A stretch of DNA of 64,000 bases from Antedon mediterranea (taxonomy: Eukaryota > Echinodermata > Crinoidea > Comatulida > Antedonidae), in assembly GCF_964355755.1 (NCBI RefSeq), contig NC_092675.1:3072312-3136311 (forward strand), in the 5' to 3' direction. Shown piece after piece: positions 1 to 10,660 of this stretch. Each line of letters begins with the position of its first letter. The first letter of the stretch is position 1. The translations under genes were made by a program, and so were the position numbers. Below the pieces are notes generated by a model. It did no database searches. It was not told the origin of the DNA and worked only from the letters and a program-made list of their open reading frames with translations.

Positions 1-116
1 TGTGGTTATGTCCATATTTTACTAAGGCATGGGTTTCAACCCTGATAGTGCCAGGGTTGTATTACTCTATAATGACAGTTCTATTATTGGACTATACCAT
101 TTGTGTAGAGGGGTGA

Positions 117-203
117 TCAATGAAAATTTCTACTTTTTGAGTTATGTCTTGCTTTTTGAGGAGAAATGGCTATTCTCGGTTTATCCAGGTAAGCTATGCA
201 CGA
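117..203 (+). repeat. Dispersed foldback repeat, one arm
   Basis: The segment ending GGTTTATCCAGGTAAGCTA matches the right arm of the foldback element at 1951-2253, and similar copies lie near 48225-48325 and 50640-50720. Its matching left arm would lie at or before the window start. Confidence 0.6.
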
Positions 204-1105
204 AATCGACTGATAGAACCATGTACTGTATGAAATATTGAATCAATACAATTAATTTTTTTTAATGAATAAATAATAAAGTTGAAAATTAAAGACCTTG
301 TCGGTACTGAATACTACATACAGTATAACAATTCTCTAAATTTTTAATAAAGCAATGTATTTCTCAACAAAGATCTACACAGTAGGCTATGATATCAAAA
401 AGATACTTATATTTTCATATCTCAAGAATCAATTAATTATCTTTTCGTTATCACAAAATCAAACATGACCATTGAAACTACTGTACTGTATATCGATTGC
501 TAAGTGGCTTATGAGAAATACATCTATACTCTGATACGTAATCTTGGGAAGTGAATGATAAAACGTGAAGTGAGTGTTGCGTTTCATACAATATAATTCT
601 ATAGAATTAGGATGGTACTGTACATAGCTGATTGTAAAATAAAACAGAGGCTTTCTTCAACATTTACATTATAATAGCAGTTTTTAAAGATTGGATGATG
701 ATTCAATAAAAAAAAACTATTCAAGTCTATACACCTTGGGTGCTCAAGAATAAAACGTTTGAATAAAAAGTTGATCATTATTAATATTCAAATATTTTGT
801 ATTGGATCATAAAAAAGAAATCTTAAATACAAAGATCCAGATGAACCTTTTAAATAATCACAATTAATAGCGTGGAAAATGTGTAGAAAATAAAAGAAGT
901 GTCACTGAAATAGATCTTTCATTTTCAATTTCTACTCCTAATACTACACACATTATTCTGAATATAACTTCCAAACCAAGCTCTATTAATAATAGTAATA
1001 TATTGATTAGTTTCTATACCTCATTGAAAATGTTTTAAATTGATTAAATTGTTATTCTGATTTTAATATGAGAATAGTATCCAAAAAGCATCTAAAACAA
1101 CAGAA

Positions 1106-1390
1106 TGTGTGCTGCAAATTACACTTCTAAACATACAGTATTTAGGGGGGTTGTTGGTGTGCTGTTTGTATCCATGTTTGTGGAAATTTACAAAATTTAA
1201 GTGTGCTTGTAAACAAATGGATGGCAAACATTCAGAGAAAAACATTTTCACACTTGGACCTATAAACATACGGTGTGGAGAACACAGGTGAGACATGCGA
1301 TGTCTAACAACGACTAGAGTTTAAGAAAGAATTGTGATCAGATCACATTCGCACGCCTGAAAAGACCAGACGTGCCTCTGAATTAAAACA
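1106..1390 (+). repeat. Dispersed GTGTGCTGCAAATT repeat, diverged copy
   Basis: The sequence shares the ordered blocks GTGTGCTGCAAATT, GGTGTGCTGTTTGTAT, GAAATTTACAAAATTTAAG and a TTCGCACGCCT end with copies at about 7690-7835 and 9700-9890. No coding frame is shared between the copies, so this is an interspersed non-coding repeat of unknown class. Confidence 0.55.
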
Positions 1391-1950
1391 ATCTTGCTGT
1401 GGGTTATATTTATTTGATAAAGAATATAAAATACAAAACAACTTTTTTTCCAAATTAAATGCACACAATCCTGTGGCGGTTTTCTTTTTATTTCTTCTAT
1501 AAAGAGAATGTGACCCACTTCTTATAAGAATATGTCTCTACTAACATACAATACAGTTAGTAGGTAGTGTACATTACTTACTGTATAACTGGCAGTTTTC
1601 TCTTTTTTTAATAAACAGAACGACCTACTTCTAAAGAAAAAAAATTATCTAGAATTGTATTTAGTTGGTTTACTTTTTGATTATGAATCTACAAAATGAG
1701 GCCACAGTTATCAATTTGACGACCTCGGTTGCGCGTACATAAACACTTGAGAAATAGTGCTGTTTCATCCATGACGAGGGTGTTAAAAAGGTGCTAATTA
1801 GAAAAGCCCTAATAATTCCTGAAAAATGTATTATTTCTTCTATCTATTTTAATTTATTGTACATCCAACAGTGTAAACACCAATTAACTAATAATTATTT
1901 AGCATTTTATCAATAAAATTACACAAACCAGAAATGGTGATGGTGTGAGT

Positions 1951-2253
1951 GCTAGCTTAACTGAATAAACCGACAAATGCCATATTTCTCCTCGAAGAGC
2001 AAGATATACTCGAAAAGTAGAAAATTCATTGAACACCCCCCTCTCTAAATGGTACCACAAACCTCAAGTGGGAACATCCCACAATTCACCATCATCATTT
2101 CTTTTCGAGACATGAAAGACAAAACATGTCTGACAAAGAGCTTGCAATACACAGTAGATTTGCTGTTTGCAAAGAAAATTTTCTACTTTTCAAGTATATA
2201 TCGCTCTTCGAGGAGAAATTTGGCATTTGTCGGTTTATCCAGGTAAGCTAGGC
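1951..2253. repeat. Foldback (inverted-repeat) element
   Basis: The left arm at 1951-2032 and the right arm at about 2168-2253 are imperfect reverse complements over roughly 80 bp, sharing AAACCGACAAATGCC / GGCATTTGTCGGTTT. Only about 135 bp separates the arms. It is a MITE-like foldback element whose right arm ends in a splice-donor-like CAGGTAAGC, which recurs in the other copies. Confidence 0.6.
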
Positions 2254-2918
2254 ACGAAATAGACAACTACCTGTAAATATATTAATTATTAATGATTTAT
2301 TTTGATTGACAAATAAAACATTTCCTAAGAGTAAAGCCTTTAACATCAATATAATAACTGATTACATATTTCGAGAGCTTGAATTGTTGGATTTGTATTG
2401 TATAGCAAAAAAATCAAAGAATACCACATGTTATTATCAGGAGTCCACAAATAGCCAATGATTTATTCCGAAAGAAAATCAGAAGCTGACCGTTGGGAAT
2501 TGATACAGCAGCATTAATATCCGTCCAATGACCTGAGAATTGCTAGTTTAATTGACCGCTTGAAATGACCGCTTCGGTTTGCTTAACTGCAAGGTATGAG
2601 TGTGAAAAAGTATTTTTGTTTCATATTTTGTATAAGTAAGTAAGTAAATTAATTGTCATTTGTAAATTATATATAAAAAACATTTACATTGAAATGTTTT
2701 GGCATTGAACTGTTTCGGCAACAACAAATAAATAGAACTTTTTCATATTGTATATGAAAATGGTAGAAATAAATAAAATAAATAAAAATAAATTGTTTTT
2801 AAAATCTACACAATAGGTCAGAATTTCAAACAAGTGAGTGAGGTGAGTCAAGCCAGGCTTGAGGTTGTAGTGCGACCATAGCCAAAGAGAATTATTTATA
2901 AAAAATATGAGGGCGTGA

Positions 2919-3224
2919 GGGAGTGTGGCGCAGGGTGTTGAACGTTGGACTACTGATCGTGAGACCGAGGTTCAAATCTAACTCTCGCCGCATTGCTTGT
3001 ATCCTTTACGCAAGATACTTTACTTACGTATAGGTGTATAAATGGGTACCCGGTTAGATCAAGACACAACTTTGCACTGATTACTAGCTGCATTATGGGA
3101 GTATGTTTCCATACGTGTTTGATAACAAAAAAAAGACTGGGCTAATAATGTTCAGCGCTTAGAGGTTTCACAACATTAGGCGCTATATACATCCAGGATA
3201 TTAGGATATTATTATTATTATTAA
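2919..3224 (+). mobile_element. tRNA-derived SINE
   Basis: A tRNA-like head (GTGTGGCGCAGGGTGTTGAA as box A region and GAGGTTCAAATC as box B) is followed by a body with GTGTATAAATGGGTACC and a GGCGCTATATACAT block, and ends in an ATT run. This order is typical of tRNA-derived SINEs of marine invertebrates. It lies in RasGRF intron 2, in the plus orientation, opposite to the gene. Confidence 0.75.
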
Positions 3225-3397
3225 TACAATATGCCAAGGTTGTAATTGAGCTGAGGTGGATGGGTCATTGACACACCCATGATAATGACAAAACCTGTCG
3301 CCAACAGGGATCAACCCACCACACCCACTCTGTTTGTTACCCAGAAATAATTTACCCACACCCAATTTTAATTTTAACTGCTACATACTGTACATAC

Positions 3398-3507
3398 CTT
3401 GAATGTTGAATAATATCCACCCAAGCGTTACATTCCGTTTCAGTCTCAGAACGGAACTCAAACTGCCGTAAAACATCTCCCCGGAATTGAATTGTCAAAT
3501 ACCAATA
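3398..3507 (-). CDS. RASGRF: RasGRF coding exon 2 (second half of PH domain)
   Basis: This is a short exon of 36 codons plus two bases. It is preceded by a polypyrimidine-AG acceptor (TTTCAG, 3508-3513) and followed by a GTATG donor. The frame opens directly with YWYLTIQF, corresponding to the YYFTVNF strand of RasGRF1, and ends in the PH C-terminal helix with the invariant Trp (NAWVDII). Exon 1 ends in phase 0, so the two join in frame at the point where RasGRF PH domains have a variable loop. Confidence 0.88.
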
Positions 3508-6500
3508 CTGAAATAGTTGAAAATTGTTAATTTAATTTTAAGCTAATTATACCGATAGTATTGGATCAATTGAATTAAATTAATCTTAGACCTTATATTT
3601 GAAAAATAAAGATTAAGTTTTATTATCATACAGTAGGTTAATATTCAAGAACGTAATGTATTGTAATATATAGAAAAAAAAATGATGAAAAACCGTTTTA
3701 CAGATTATTATAAACATAGTGATAATAGCAATAGAAATATATTGTTTGATGGTTTGCATGTCAAAAGTTGATATAAGTTTGCAGTACACCACGTAAATTT
3801 AGTTTTTTTTTCTCAATATACTTTGATCGTCCTGAGAAACTCAACAGTTCTTTTCAGAACTAAATATATATAGTGTACCGCAAACTTATATCAACATACT
3901 GTACAGTAGTGAAAAAAATGTTATATACATATACATATAATACAATGGAATAGAATAATTTTGGAGATGGGGAAATGGTATTCAGCACTTTATATTGTAT
4001 GATTTAATGATTGTGTATGAATATCAGGATTCATATCCAGATACCTACAGTACTGTACAATACGCTACATTAAACAAGACTTAGGGCCTGTTTAGTATCG
4101 CTAATTACATGCGTAAACATCACAGCAAAGGTTGGTGAGTAGAATAAACGAAAAGAGATTACGCATGATTACAAAACCATGGATAGTATGCATCAGGGAA
4201 TTTTGAGTTGGTTTCACCGAATCCGCATTTCGAGCAAATTCGATCAAAAGGAAGCCTAATTGTCACTATTTAATAAGGATAGATAAAATAAAATTTTATA
4301 TACATTACAACTGTAAATACTTTTAATGTAAATGTTTTGTTTGTTTATTGTTTTACCACACATGAAATAATTAAACATAGAAACAATCCATGTTTGGCTT
4401 ATCAGTTGCCCTCGGACCGGGAGAAACAACAAATTCAAGTAGGGCAACTAACAAGTAAAATGGTCTGTCTCGATGGGCAACCAAGTAAAATAACACAAAG
4501 GCACTGTTCAGACCCATGGCGTTAGACCATTTTAGCGTACGACGCTAAAAGAATGTGTATCTGAACAGTTGGGAATTAGCGTACAACGCGTCATACAACG
4601 GTTGTAGCGTTGTGGTGGAAAACGGTTGATAGTACCGTTTTAGCGTACAACGCTACTGTAAGTCAACGTTGTATCCAATCAGAGCGTTTCCTGTTATGAC
4701 GCGAAACAAGGTTTGACCTAGGCTGACATCTTGTATCGTCAATGTGTGAGAGATTGATTTCAACAACAAAAAGGCCAGAATAAATAAGGCCTAACTAGGC
4801 TACAAATACAAACTGTTAAAATAAACTAGGTATTACAAACTACATGTATCAACTGATTAAATGGTAAACGGTATAACGCCATGGGTCTGAACATAGCCAA
4901 AGATTACAACAATGTTTTGCTTCAGTTTTGGCCACCAAGGAATTAACAGGGTGGTCAAACCTCTGAAACTGGTTGACCTCAGAGCAACAAAACAAGTATT
5001 AAACATTATATATTATAACTACGAAATTTATACCATTGTTGAAAAGCCATTACAATTACAGTACTGTATCATACAGTAATATGGTTAATAAAATAATTGT
5101 ATTAATCACATCACTCTTTAATAAATAATTGCAAATCATTATGCATTTAAACACAATTTAAAATAATTTTCTGTTTGATATTGATAGAGTTAACATTTAT
5201 TTATACATAAATACACTACAGGATCAGTTAATTTACGTTTTGCTAGCGATGCCGATTAGTAATTTCAACATTCTGAATAATGTATACAAAAATACAGATT
5301 GTTAAATAGAGAATTTCCTATAATTCTTTTCTGTCTGTCCTCAGGCCCAATATTACTAAGCATCATGAATCGGTTCAATAAAACGTAAATTAATTCTGTG
5401 GACATGAAGAAATAGATGCAAATTATGTTGCAGAAGACTGATCGTTATTACAAAAGAAAGTTTACATGGATAGGAGAGTCACTCTGATCTTGGGTTATGT
5501 TCACACACGCAAACTAACAGTTGTCATTATATAGGATAGAAGAGAAGAAACCTGATCCTTTTTACAAAAGAAGGTTTACATGGATATGAGAGTCACTCTG
5601 ATCTTAGGTTATTTTCACACACGCAAAATAACGGTTATCATTCTAGGATAGAAGAGCAGAAACCTGATCCTTATTACAAAAGAAAGCTTACATAGATTGG
5701 ATAGTCACTCTGATCTTAGGTTATGTTCACACACGAAAACAACGTTTGCAATTCAGAAAGAAAAGTCTGTCCGCTCACATTTATGATAAGTCAGAATATT
5801 TTACCGAAAATCAAACAATCACAGAGGTCATACAGTACAGGAAATTTCTACTTATAAACAAAATTGCGCAACCAATCAGAGTAAAAAAATTAATTCTCGC
5901 GTCTTCATGAGCAATCAAACAAATCAGCAGAAATGCAATAAATATGAAAAATAATGCTAACTGTATTTTTATTTTGAAACAAGCACAAAATTTATCTCTG
6001 GAAAATGGTTTGATTTTAAAAACATCTAATGAAAAATATACTAGAAAGTTATTTGAACTACCTGAAATTTATACTTTACTGTAATGTGAAGTTAATTCAA
6101 TTTGATCTGAACTAACACAGATACAATAAACTCAACCAAGTCATTAGCCCAACATTTTGACAATTCTTCTTCAGCTCGCATTCATAGTGTAGATATTCTG
6201 TTACCACATTTATGGAGAGAAATTTGATGTGAAGCTCACAAAAACCTGTTGACATGAAATATTTAGGAATGTTTATCTGGAAAAAAAAAATATCCATGAT
6301 GACGCCAACTTACACTTAACCTCGCGCCTACTTTTATACTTCGCATGCCCCAATCTCAATTTTCTAGGAGTGATAAACTACACATTTGTCATCATGTGAA
6401 AATGTCAAGATCACTCCTGAAAAACAACTATTTTCAATTTATGATGATTTTATGAAATTTAATTTAATTAATACCGGTAATTAATTATAACAGGAATAAA

Positions 6501-9500
6501 GATGTCACGCTCCGATGAACACAGAGGCTTTCGAGACTGAACAAAGTGTTCCCTGAATTAGGGGTTGACCTTAATATTAAAACATTAATTAAATTCAATT
6601 CAACATTTATATCGACTAAAATCAGCAAACATTATTTGCTCAATGGACGACACAAAGACGCAAAAAAGTCTGTCAATGCATTATTCATAGGCAGGGACTC
6701 GAACCAGTTGAAGAATACATTGGGCAGAGAAAGCATTGGGTAGAAAGGGTGGAGGAAGCATTGGGTAGAAAGGGTGGCGGAAGAATTGGGTGGAGGGGTG
6801 GAGAAAGAATTGGGTAGAGGGGTGGAGAAAGAATTGGGTAGAGGGGTGGAGAAAGAATTGGGTAGAGAGGTGGAGAAAGCATTGGGTGGCGAGGCGGAGA
6901 AATCAATGGGTGGAGAGGCAATATGCGGACATATTAAATTTGTAAAATTAATTTATAAAATGTAGTAAAATGACCTTCTCATCAAAATTAATGTCTCTCA
7001 TTGTTGTGCTATGTCAACATAATGTCAATGACGGCGAAATGTCCCCAATAATGGGGATAGCTATGCAAACAAGTAACAAGTAAGTAAGTAAAGTAGTACC
7101 ATAATAATCTCATACATACTATCAGTATTGTACTATTCTATTTAATAATTACAGTTTATAAAAGCACAGGATGACAGAAATTTACCTATTGAATTAGCAA
7201 CAATAAAAGATTAAAGAGAAGAGTAATGATTTAAATGTGTCTAGCGAATTCATTTTACTATTAAAATGCATTTTATGTCATGTTTAACACCATCGTGCCA
7301 CTTTTCACACCTCTGTGCTGAAAACACAAAACTATTATCGAAAAATCAATCTATATTTAAGTATCAGTCTCTTGAAATTTAATTGGAACTGCTTTTGATT
7401 TAATAGCTAAAGTACATTTATGATGCATTACAGATATTGAACGTGTTCTTAGCTTGTCACCGTGAAACAATTTATATTCATTAAGTTTAAGTGAGAATCT
7501 CTTTTATTCATGACATAAATTAAACCTCAACACTGAGACTGTTTAATCCTCATACCTGTTGAAAATCAAAACATCCACTTTCAACTTTCACATTATTGGT
7601 AGAATTGATTAAACAGTATTATTATTCTTTTTAAAATGTCATGTTTTTTGTATCAATCTGAATGCATTGCAGAGATACTTTTATAACATTCAGGGGTGCT
7701 GTAGGTGTGCTGTTTGTATTTTGGTATGTAGAAGTTTACCAAATTTAAGCGTGTTTGTAAATCGCACTCCTCAAGGGCAGTTTAGGAGTGTGTTAGGTGA
7801 GTGATTGCATTCGCTCGCCTTTAAAGAAGGCCTGATTATTAGGACAAGCAAATCTAAAAAAATTTAAGGAAAATGCCTTTAAACATAAGTTGCCCTGTAA
7901 TGTCCCATTTCAGAAGACAATACATCAACTACAATGAATGTAAAATGGTGTTGATTAGTAAAAGCAGTAAACAATGATTACACTAATGAAGACAGACGAC
8001 AATAATGAAGATAGTGATGATAATGATTATCATACTAAATATTAATTCAAAATGTTGATTAAAGTAATTACTAGATATTAGCTAGCGTATCCTCAGTGTA
8101 CCAAACTATTGTGGTATGTCATGCATGAATGCTCATAGGCGGTCTATCCTTACTGTACTATCTAGTATACTGTACTTTTACTATAGTTTAATTCAACTCT
8201 GTAGGAATTGTATACATTTTCAATTAAGAAAGATTCGCAGTAGTGTGACAACCTCAATTCATTTTTTAAAATAAATTGTATTGTCTACCAAAAACATGAA
8301 ATGAAGATTAATAAAATCAGACTTTAAATACTGTAGGTCATTTTGCAGTTTTAATAAAGTTATTCACAAAGTTATTTCACTTACAGTACAAAAAGACAAA
8401 AGAAATGCTTAATTTTAACCAAATCTGACAGACAATTTAAGTATTTTTTGATTTAAATAACATTTTTTTCACGTAAATAATCCGTTTTTCTATTCAGTTT
8501 TTGGTCAAGGTAAATAAATATTACGCGACATTAAAAATGGTATATTTAAAAAAAAAATTTTTAGGGGGACAATATACAGTATCTTTAAAATATTTAATTA
8601 AACTATTTTGTGTATTTTATATTAATAATAAAACAAAGCAGCACTACGTCAGTAAAATGATTTGTGGAATAAATTTAACTGCTTGCTTTAATACACCAAT
8701 AGAACCCCTACTAAAGAGAAAACTTTGTGACTCTCTCCTTTAATAGTGATGTCCACTGAATACGGATTAGGTGTAAACTGTAGTCTAAAAATGCAATATT
8801 ACCCCTCATTCCTTTTCATTTAATTTTATTTCAGTTCATTCAATATTACAGACAACATAACAAAAATAAGGGATAAAGAAAACACTATTGACTGAATGAA
8901 CTGAGGATAACCCAATAAAAAACTTGTTTCCATTGGAGTCCCCTTTAAGCAGAAAGCATCTCTTTCGGAATCTCAATAAACAGTGTTTCAAAAGAGAAAA
9001 CTTGTCGGCTTTATTTTTTATAAAATAAGCAAAAAAAGTAATCTCCATCTCAACAAATCATAAAGGTCTTTACCCTGCAATTAATTAGCTGTGATGCTAA
9101 TTACATATGATAGGTAACATCACTCCGTCTGTCATGTGACATAATTTGTGGTTCGGAACATTTGATTTACACTTCTCATTATGTTCATGATTAAATGCTA
9201 GCTTGCACAGGATTTGTACTATGTCTAAATTAAATTATCTGTCTAACAAACTGCAAAGATTCTGTGAAAAAATAAATTCAGCGGGCATTGTCTCGTAGTT
9301 ACATCGACACTGTAATCCGGAAAAAAAATAAATGACAATCATTATAACATTTCCATTTCGTTGGGAATTTTTTCTGATTACTGTATATTAATAAAACTTC
9401 ATGAAATCTATACAGCCCTTTAGTAATATTTGGTTTGATTTCCTCTTACAGTAACACTCCACTTGTATGTACAGTAGTTAAAAAGCAGTAAACAATTTGT

Positions 9501-10174
9501 GATAAACACTAAAACAGTATTGAAAATGATATGGCTAAGGGTGTAGGATCTTACTATAGATGCCCATCACCATACTCTATGGTTTTGTATCTTTTGTCTT
9601 AATCAGAAATACCTAACAATTTACAATACTTTACAAAATAAGATGATTACAAGGAGCATTTGTAGCAGTAATATAGCATACCTGTAGGCCTTGACTTTTT
9701 AAAATTGTAGGTGTGCTACAAATTGCACTCCTAATTATATTCAGGGGTGCTGTAGGCAGGCTATTTGTATTTTGGTGTGTAGAAGTTTACCAAATGTAAG
9801 CTTGTTGTAAATCGAACACCTCAAGGGAAGTTTAGGAGTTTGTTAGGCGAATTATCTCACTCGCTTACCTCAAAAGAAAAGGCCTGAATGAAAGTATTAT
9901 AAAAGTTGTTTACCTGCTTTTCATCTCTAGAACTGCGAGCGTTAGCGTAACGCTCGCAGTAACATCCTTCTATCAGCAGTACGCCGATTGGCCGTAACAC
10001 TGTATCGTTTTCATAATAAAACAGTAAATTCTGATAAAGTGTGCACCAGCGTATCTTCCATTTTTGCCCGTCCGAACTTTTTTTCTGTAGATATCCACAT
10101 ATTGAGTTGTCCGTCTTTGCTCTGGATGCCAAGTGCAAAAGTTGTGTTTCGTCCAATCTTATCGCTTTCTGCAT
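3398..10174 (-). CDS. RASGRF: RasGRF-type Ras guanine-nucleotide exchange factor, first two coding exons (partial gene)
   Basis: Coding exons are 10174-9914 and 3507-3398 on the minus strand, 261 and 110 nt. Together they encode about 123 residues that read like the start of vertebrate RasGRF1/2: an MQK start, a GYLQKKSSDG / KWKIRWCTLYQNLLFYYE core of the N-terminal PH domain, then an EGC-C-ER turn, and in exon 2 the closing PH strands and the helix with the conserved Trp (ECNAWVDIIQHS). In known RasGRFs this PH domain is followed by a coiled coil, an IQ motif, DH-PH, a REM domain and CDC25; the protein activates Ras and Rac in response to calcium at the membrane. None of these later parts was found between positions 1 and 3397, so the gene should continue past the window start. 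Splice sites: donor GTAAAC after exon 1 (phase 0), acceptor TTTCAG and donor GTATG around exon 2 (ends two bases into a codon). Family assignment is firm; RasGRF1 versus RasGRF2 cannot be separated. Confidence 0.9.
3767..3895. repeat. Short foldback element
   Basis: TTGATATAAGTTTGCAGTAC at 3767 is answered by an inverted copy with one mismatch, GTACCGCAAACTTATATCAA, ending near 3895. The loop is about 85 bp. It resembles a small MITE; no target duplication is clear. Confidence 0.55.
4505..4893. mobile_element. TIR element (non-autonomous, about 390 bp)
   Basis: The 20-bp terminal sequence at 4505-4524 (TGTTCAGACCCATGGCGTTA) occurs as an exact reverse complement at 4874-4893. The interior is relatively GC-rich and contains repeated TTTTAGCGTACRACGCTA palindromic blocks. 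It encodes nothing recognisable. No second copy was noticed in this window. Confidence 0.65.
5436..5755 (+). repeat. Tandem repeat, about 115-bp unit, three copies
   Basis: Three successive units share the blocks TTACAAAAGAAAG(TT)TACATGGAT, GAGTCACTCTGATCTTRGG and TTCACACACGCAAA, at about 5442, 5560 and 5672. Units are around 85-90 percent alike by eye. No open frame spans them. Confidence 0.75.
6733..6915 (+). repeat. 24-bp minisatellite
   Basis: About seven to eight copies of a 24-bp unit built on ATTGGGTAGAGGGGTGGAGA. Since 24 is a multiple of three, the array is open in several frames on both strands (for example an ELGRGVEK octapeptide on plus and PLYPILSP on minus). Those frames are a consequence of the unit length and are not called as genes. 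Confidence 0.85.
6970..7090 (+). repeat. Dispersed 115-bp repeat (inverted partner near 59 kb)
   Basis: The blocks TCATCAAAATTAATGTCT, GACGGCGAAATGTCCCCA and GATAGCTATGCAAACAAGTA recur in the same order on the opposite strand at about 59020-59140. Both copies end in a GTAAGTAAGTA-type run. Confidence 0.7.
7690..7835 (+). repeat. Dispersed GGGGTGCTGTAGGTGTGC repeat
   Basis: Shares GGGGTGCTGTAGG, TTTGTATTTTGGT, AGAAGTTTACCAAAT and CACTCGC/ATTCGCTCGCCT-like ends with 9700-9890 and, more weakly, with 1106-1390. Non-coding. Confidence 0.65.
8258..8587 (+). mobile_element. MITE-like repeat with GATGTATTGTCCC-type ends (diverged)
   Basis: This matches block for block the better preserved element at 14729-15073: a CCAAAAACATGA start, TTGCAGTTTTAATAAAGTTA, TTTTTGGTCAA and GGGGGACAATATA at the end. 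A third, inverted copy is at 27418-27716. No coding capacity. Confidence 0.6.
9700..9890 (+). repeat. Dispersed GTGTGCTGCAAATT-family repeat next to RasGRF exon 1
   Basis: It opens with GTAGGTGTGCTACAAATTGC, followed by the GGGGTGCTGTAGG and AGAAGTTTACCAAAT blocks shared with 7690-7835. It ends about 25 bp from the RasGRF exon 1 donor, so it occupies the first part of intron 1. Confidence 0.65.
9914..10174 (-). CDS. RASGRF: RasGRF coding exon 1 (start codon, first half of PH domain)
   Basis: Eighty-seven codons run from an ATG at 10174-10172 to a donor CAG|GTAAAC at 9913. The start is chosen because MQK at the N-terminus is shared with vertebrate RasGRFs. The exon contains a perfect 13-bp inverted repeat (9932-9960) close to its 3' end. 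The upstream minus-strand sequence (10175-10240) is presumed 5' UTR; no TATA box or CpG cluster is obvious. Confidence 0.92.
9932..9960. repeat. Perfect 13-bp inverted repeat with 3-nt loop, inside RasGRF exon 1
   Basis: ACTGCGAGCGTTA (9932-9944), GCG, TAACGCTCGCAGT (9948-9960). The transcript would form a 13-bp stem with a three-base loop, ending 17 nt before the 5' splice site. The bases encode the ER-Y-ANARS stretch of the PH loop. Confidence 0.95.
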
Positions 10175-10494
10175 GGTTCTTTAGTGTCTCGTTGTACACA
10201 CTGCATTCTAACACATCTTTAAAAATGAACAAATGAAGGATTAAGGTTTTAAAATAATAACATTGACATGAATGTTTACATACATGATATAGTATTTAAA
10301 ATGTTAAAGTCATCGTTATCGGTATTTTTTAAAACATTGATGTGAAAACAGACATTTAAAAGAAAAATAACGCTAAAACAACATTTTTATTGTTTTTTTT
10401 TTTTTATTTATTTAGTAAACGTACTACAGTATAATTTTTAAGTAAGATAAAATAATGTACGGTATCAACAGATTTGGCAAAGATTTCTTGAAAA

Positions 10495-10660
10495 CAGACA
10501 TCCCTTATTTAAATATAATGTAATATGAGATTTTGTTCCCATTTCTGGTTTTTTTCAAGAAATCTTGAAAACAGAGACCCCATACAGTAAGTATTAATAT
10601 TATATTGAGTTTTTGTTAGGATCTCTGTTTTTGGGATTTCTGTTTTCAAAACACCTCATT
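10495..10660. repeat. Local repeated and inverted block
   Basis: GATTTCTTGAAAACAGACAT at about 10490 recurs as AAATCTTGAAAACAGAGACC at about 10560 and in inverted form (GATCTCTGTTTTTGGGAT, TTCTGTTTTCAAAA) near 10620-10650. It is probably a decayed foldback repeat. Confidence 0.45.

Larger units (their letters stand above)
1..3397. other. RasGRF downstream intron: repeats, no exon seen
   Basis: This AT-rich stretch lies past the donor of RasGRF exon 2. I looked on the minus strand for the next expected segment (coiled coil with an MQKY..LLQIVETEK-like motif) and saw none. It holds copies of the TTTATCCAGGTAAGC foldback repeat (about 117-203 and 1951-2253), a diverged copy of the GTGTGCTGCAAATT repeat (about 1106-1390) and a SINE (about 2919-3224). 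Confidence 0.6.
3508..9913. other. RasGRF intron 1 (about 6.4 kb)
   Basis: This is AT-rich intron between the two PH-domain exons. It contains a short foldback (3767-3895), a TIR element (4505-4893), a three-unit tandem repeat (5436-5755), a 24-bp minisatellite (6733-6915), a 115-bp repeat whose inverted copy lies near 59 kb (6970-7090), and interspersed repeats at 7690-7835, 8258-8587 and 9700-9890. No exon was recognised. Confidence 0.6.

Noticed and set aside
1063-1518. Overlapping frames of 60-77 codons on both strands
   Set aside because: They fall in an interspersed repeat inside the RasGRF intron and are not conserved between its copies.
6685-6965. Frames on both strands at the 24-bp repeat
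   Set aside because: Produced by a repeat unit divisible by three; no start, splice or homology support.
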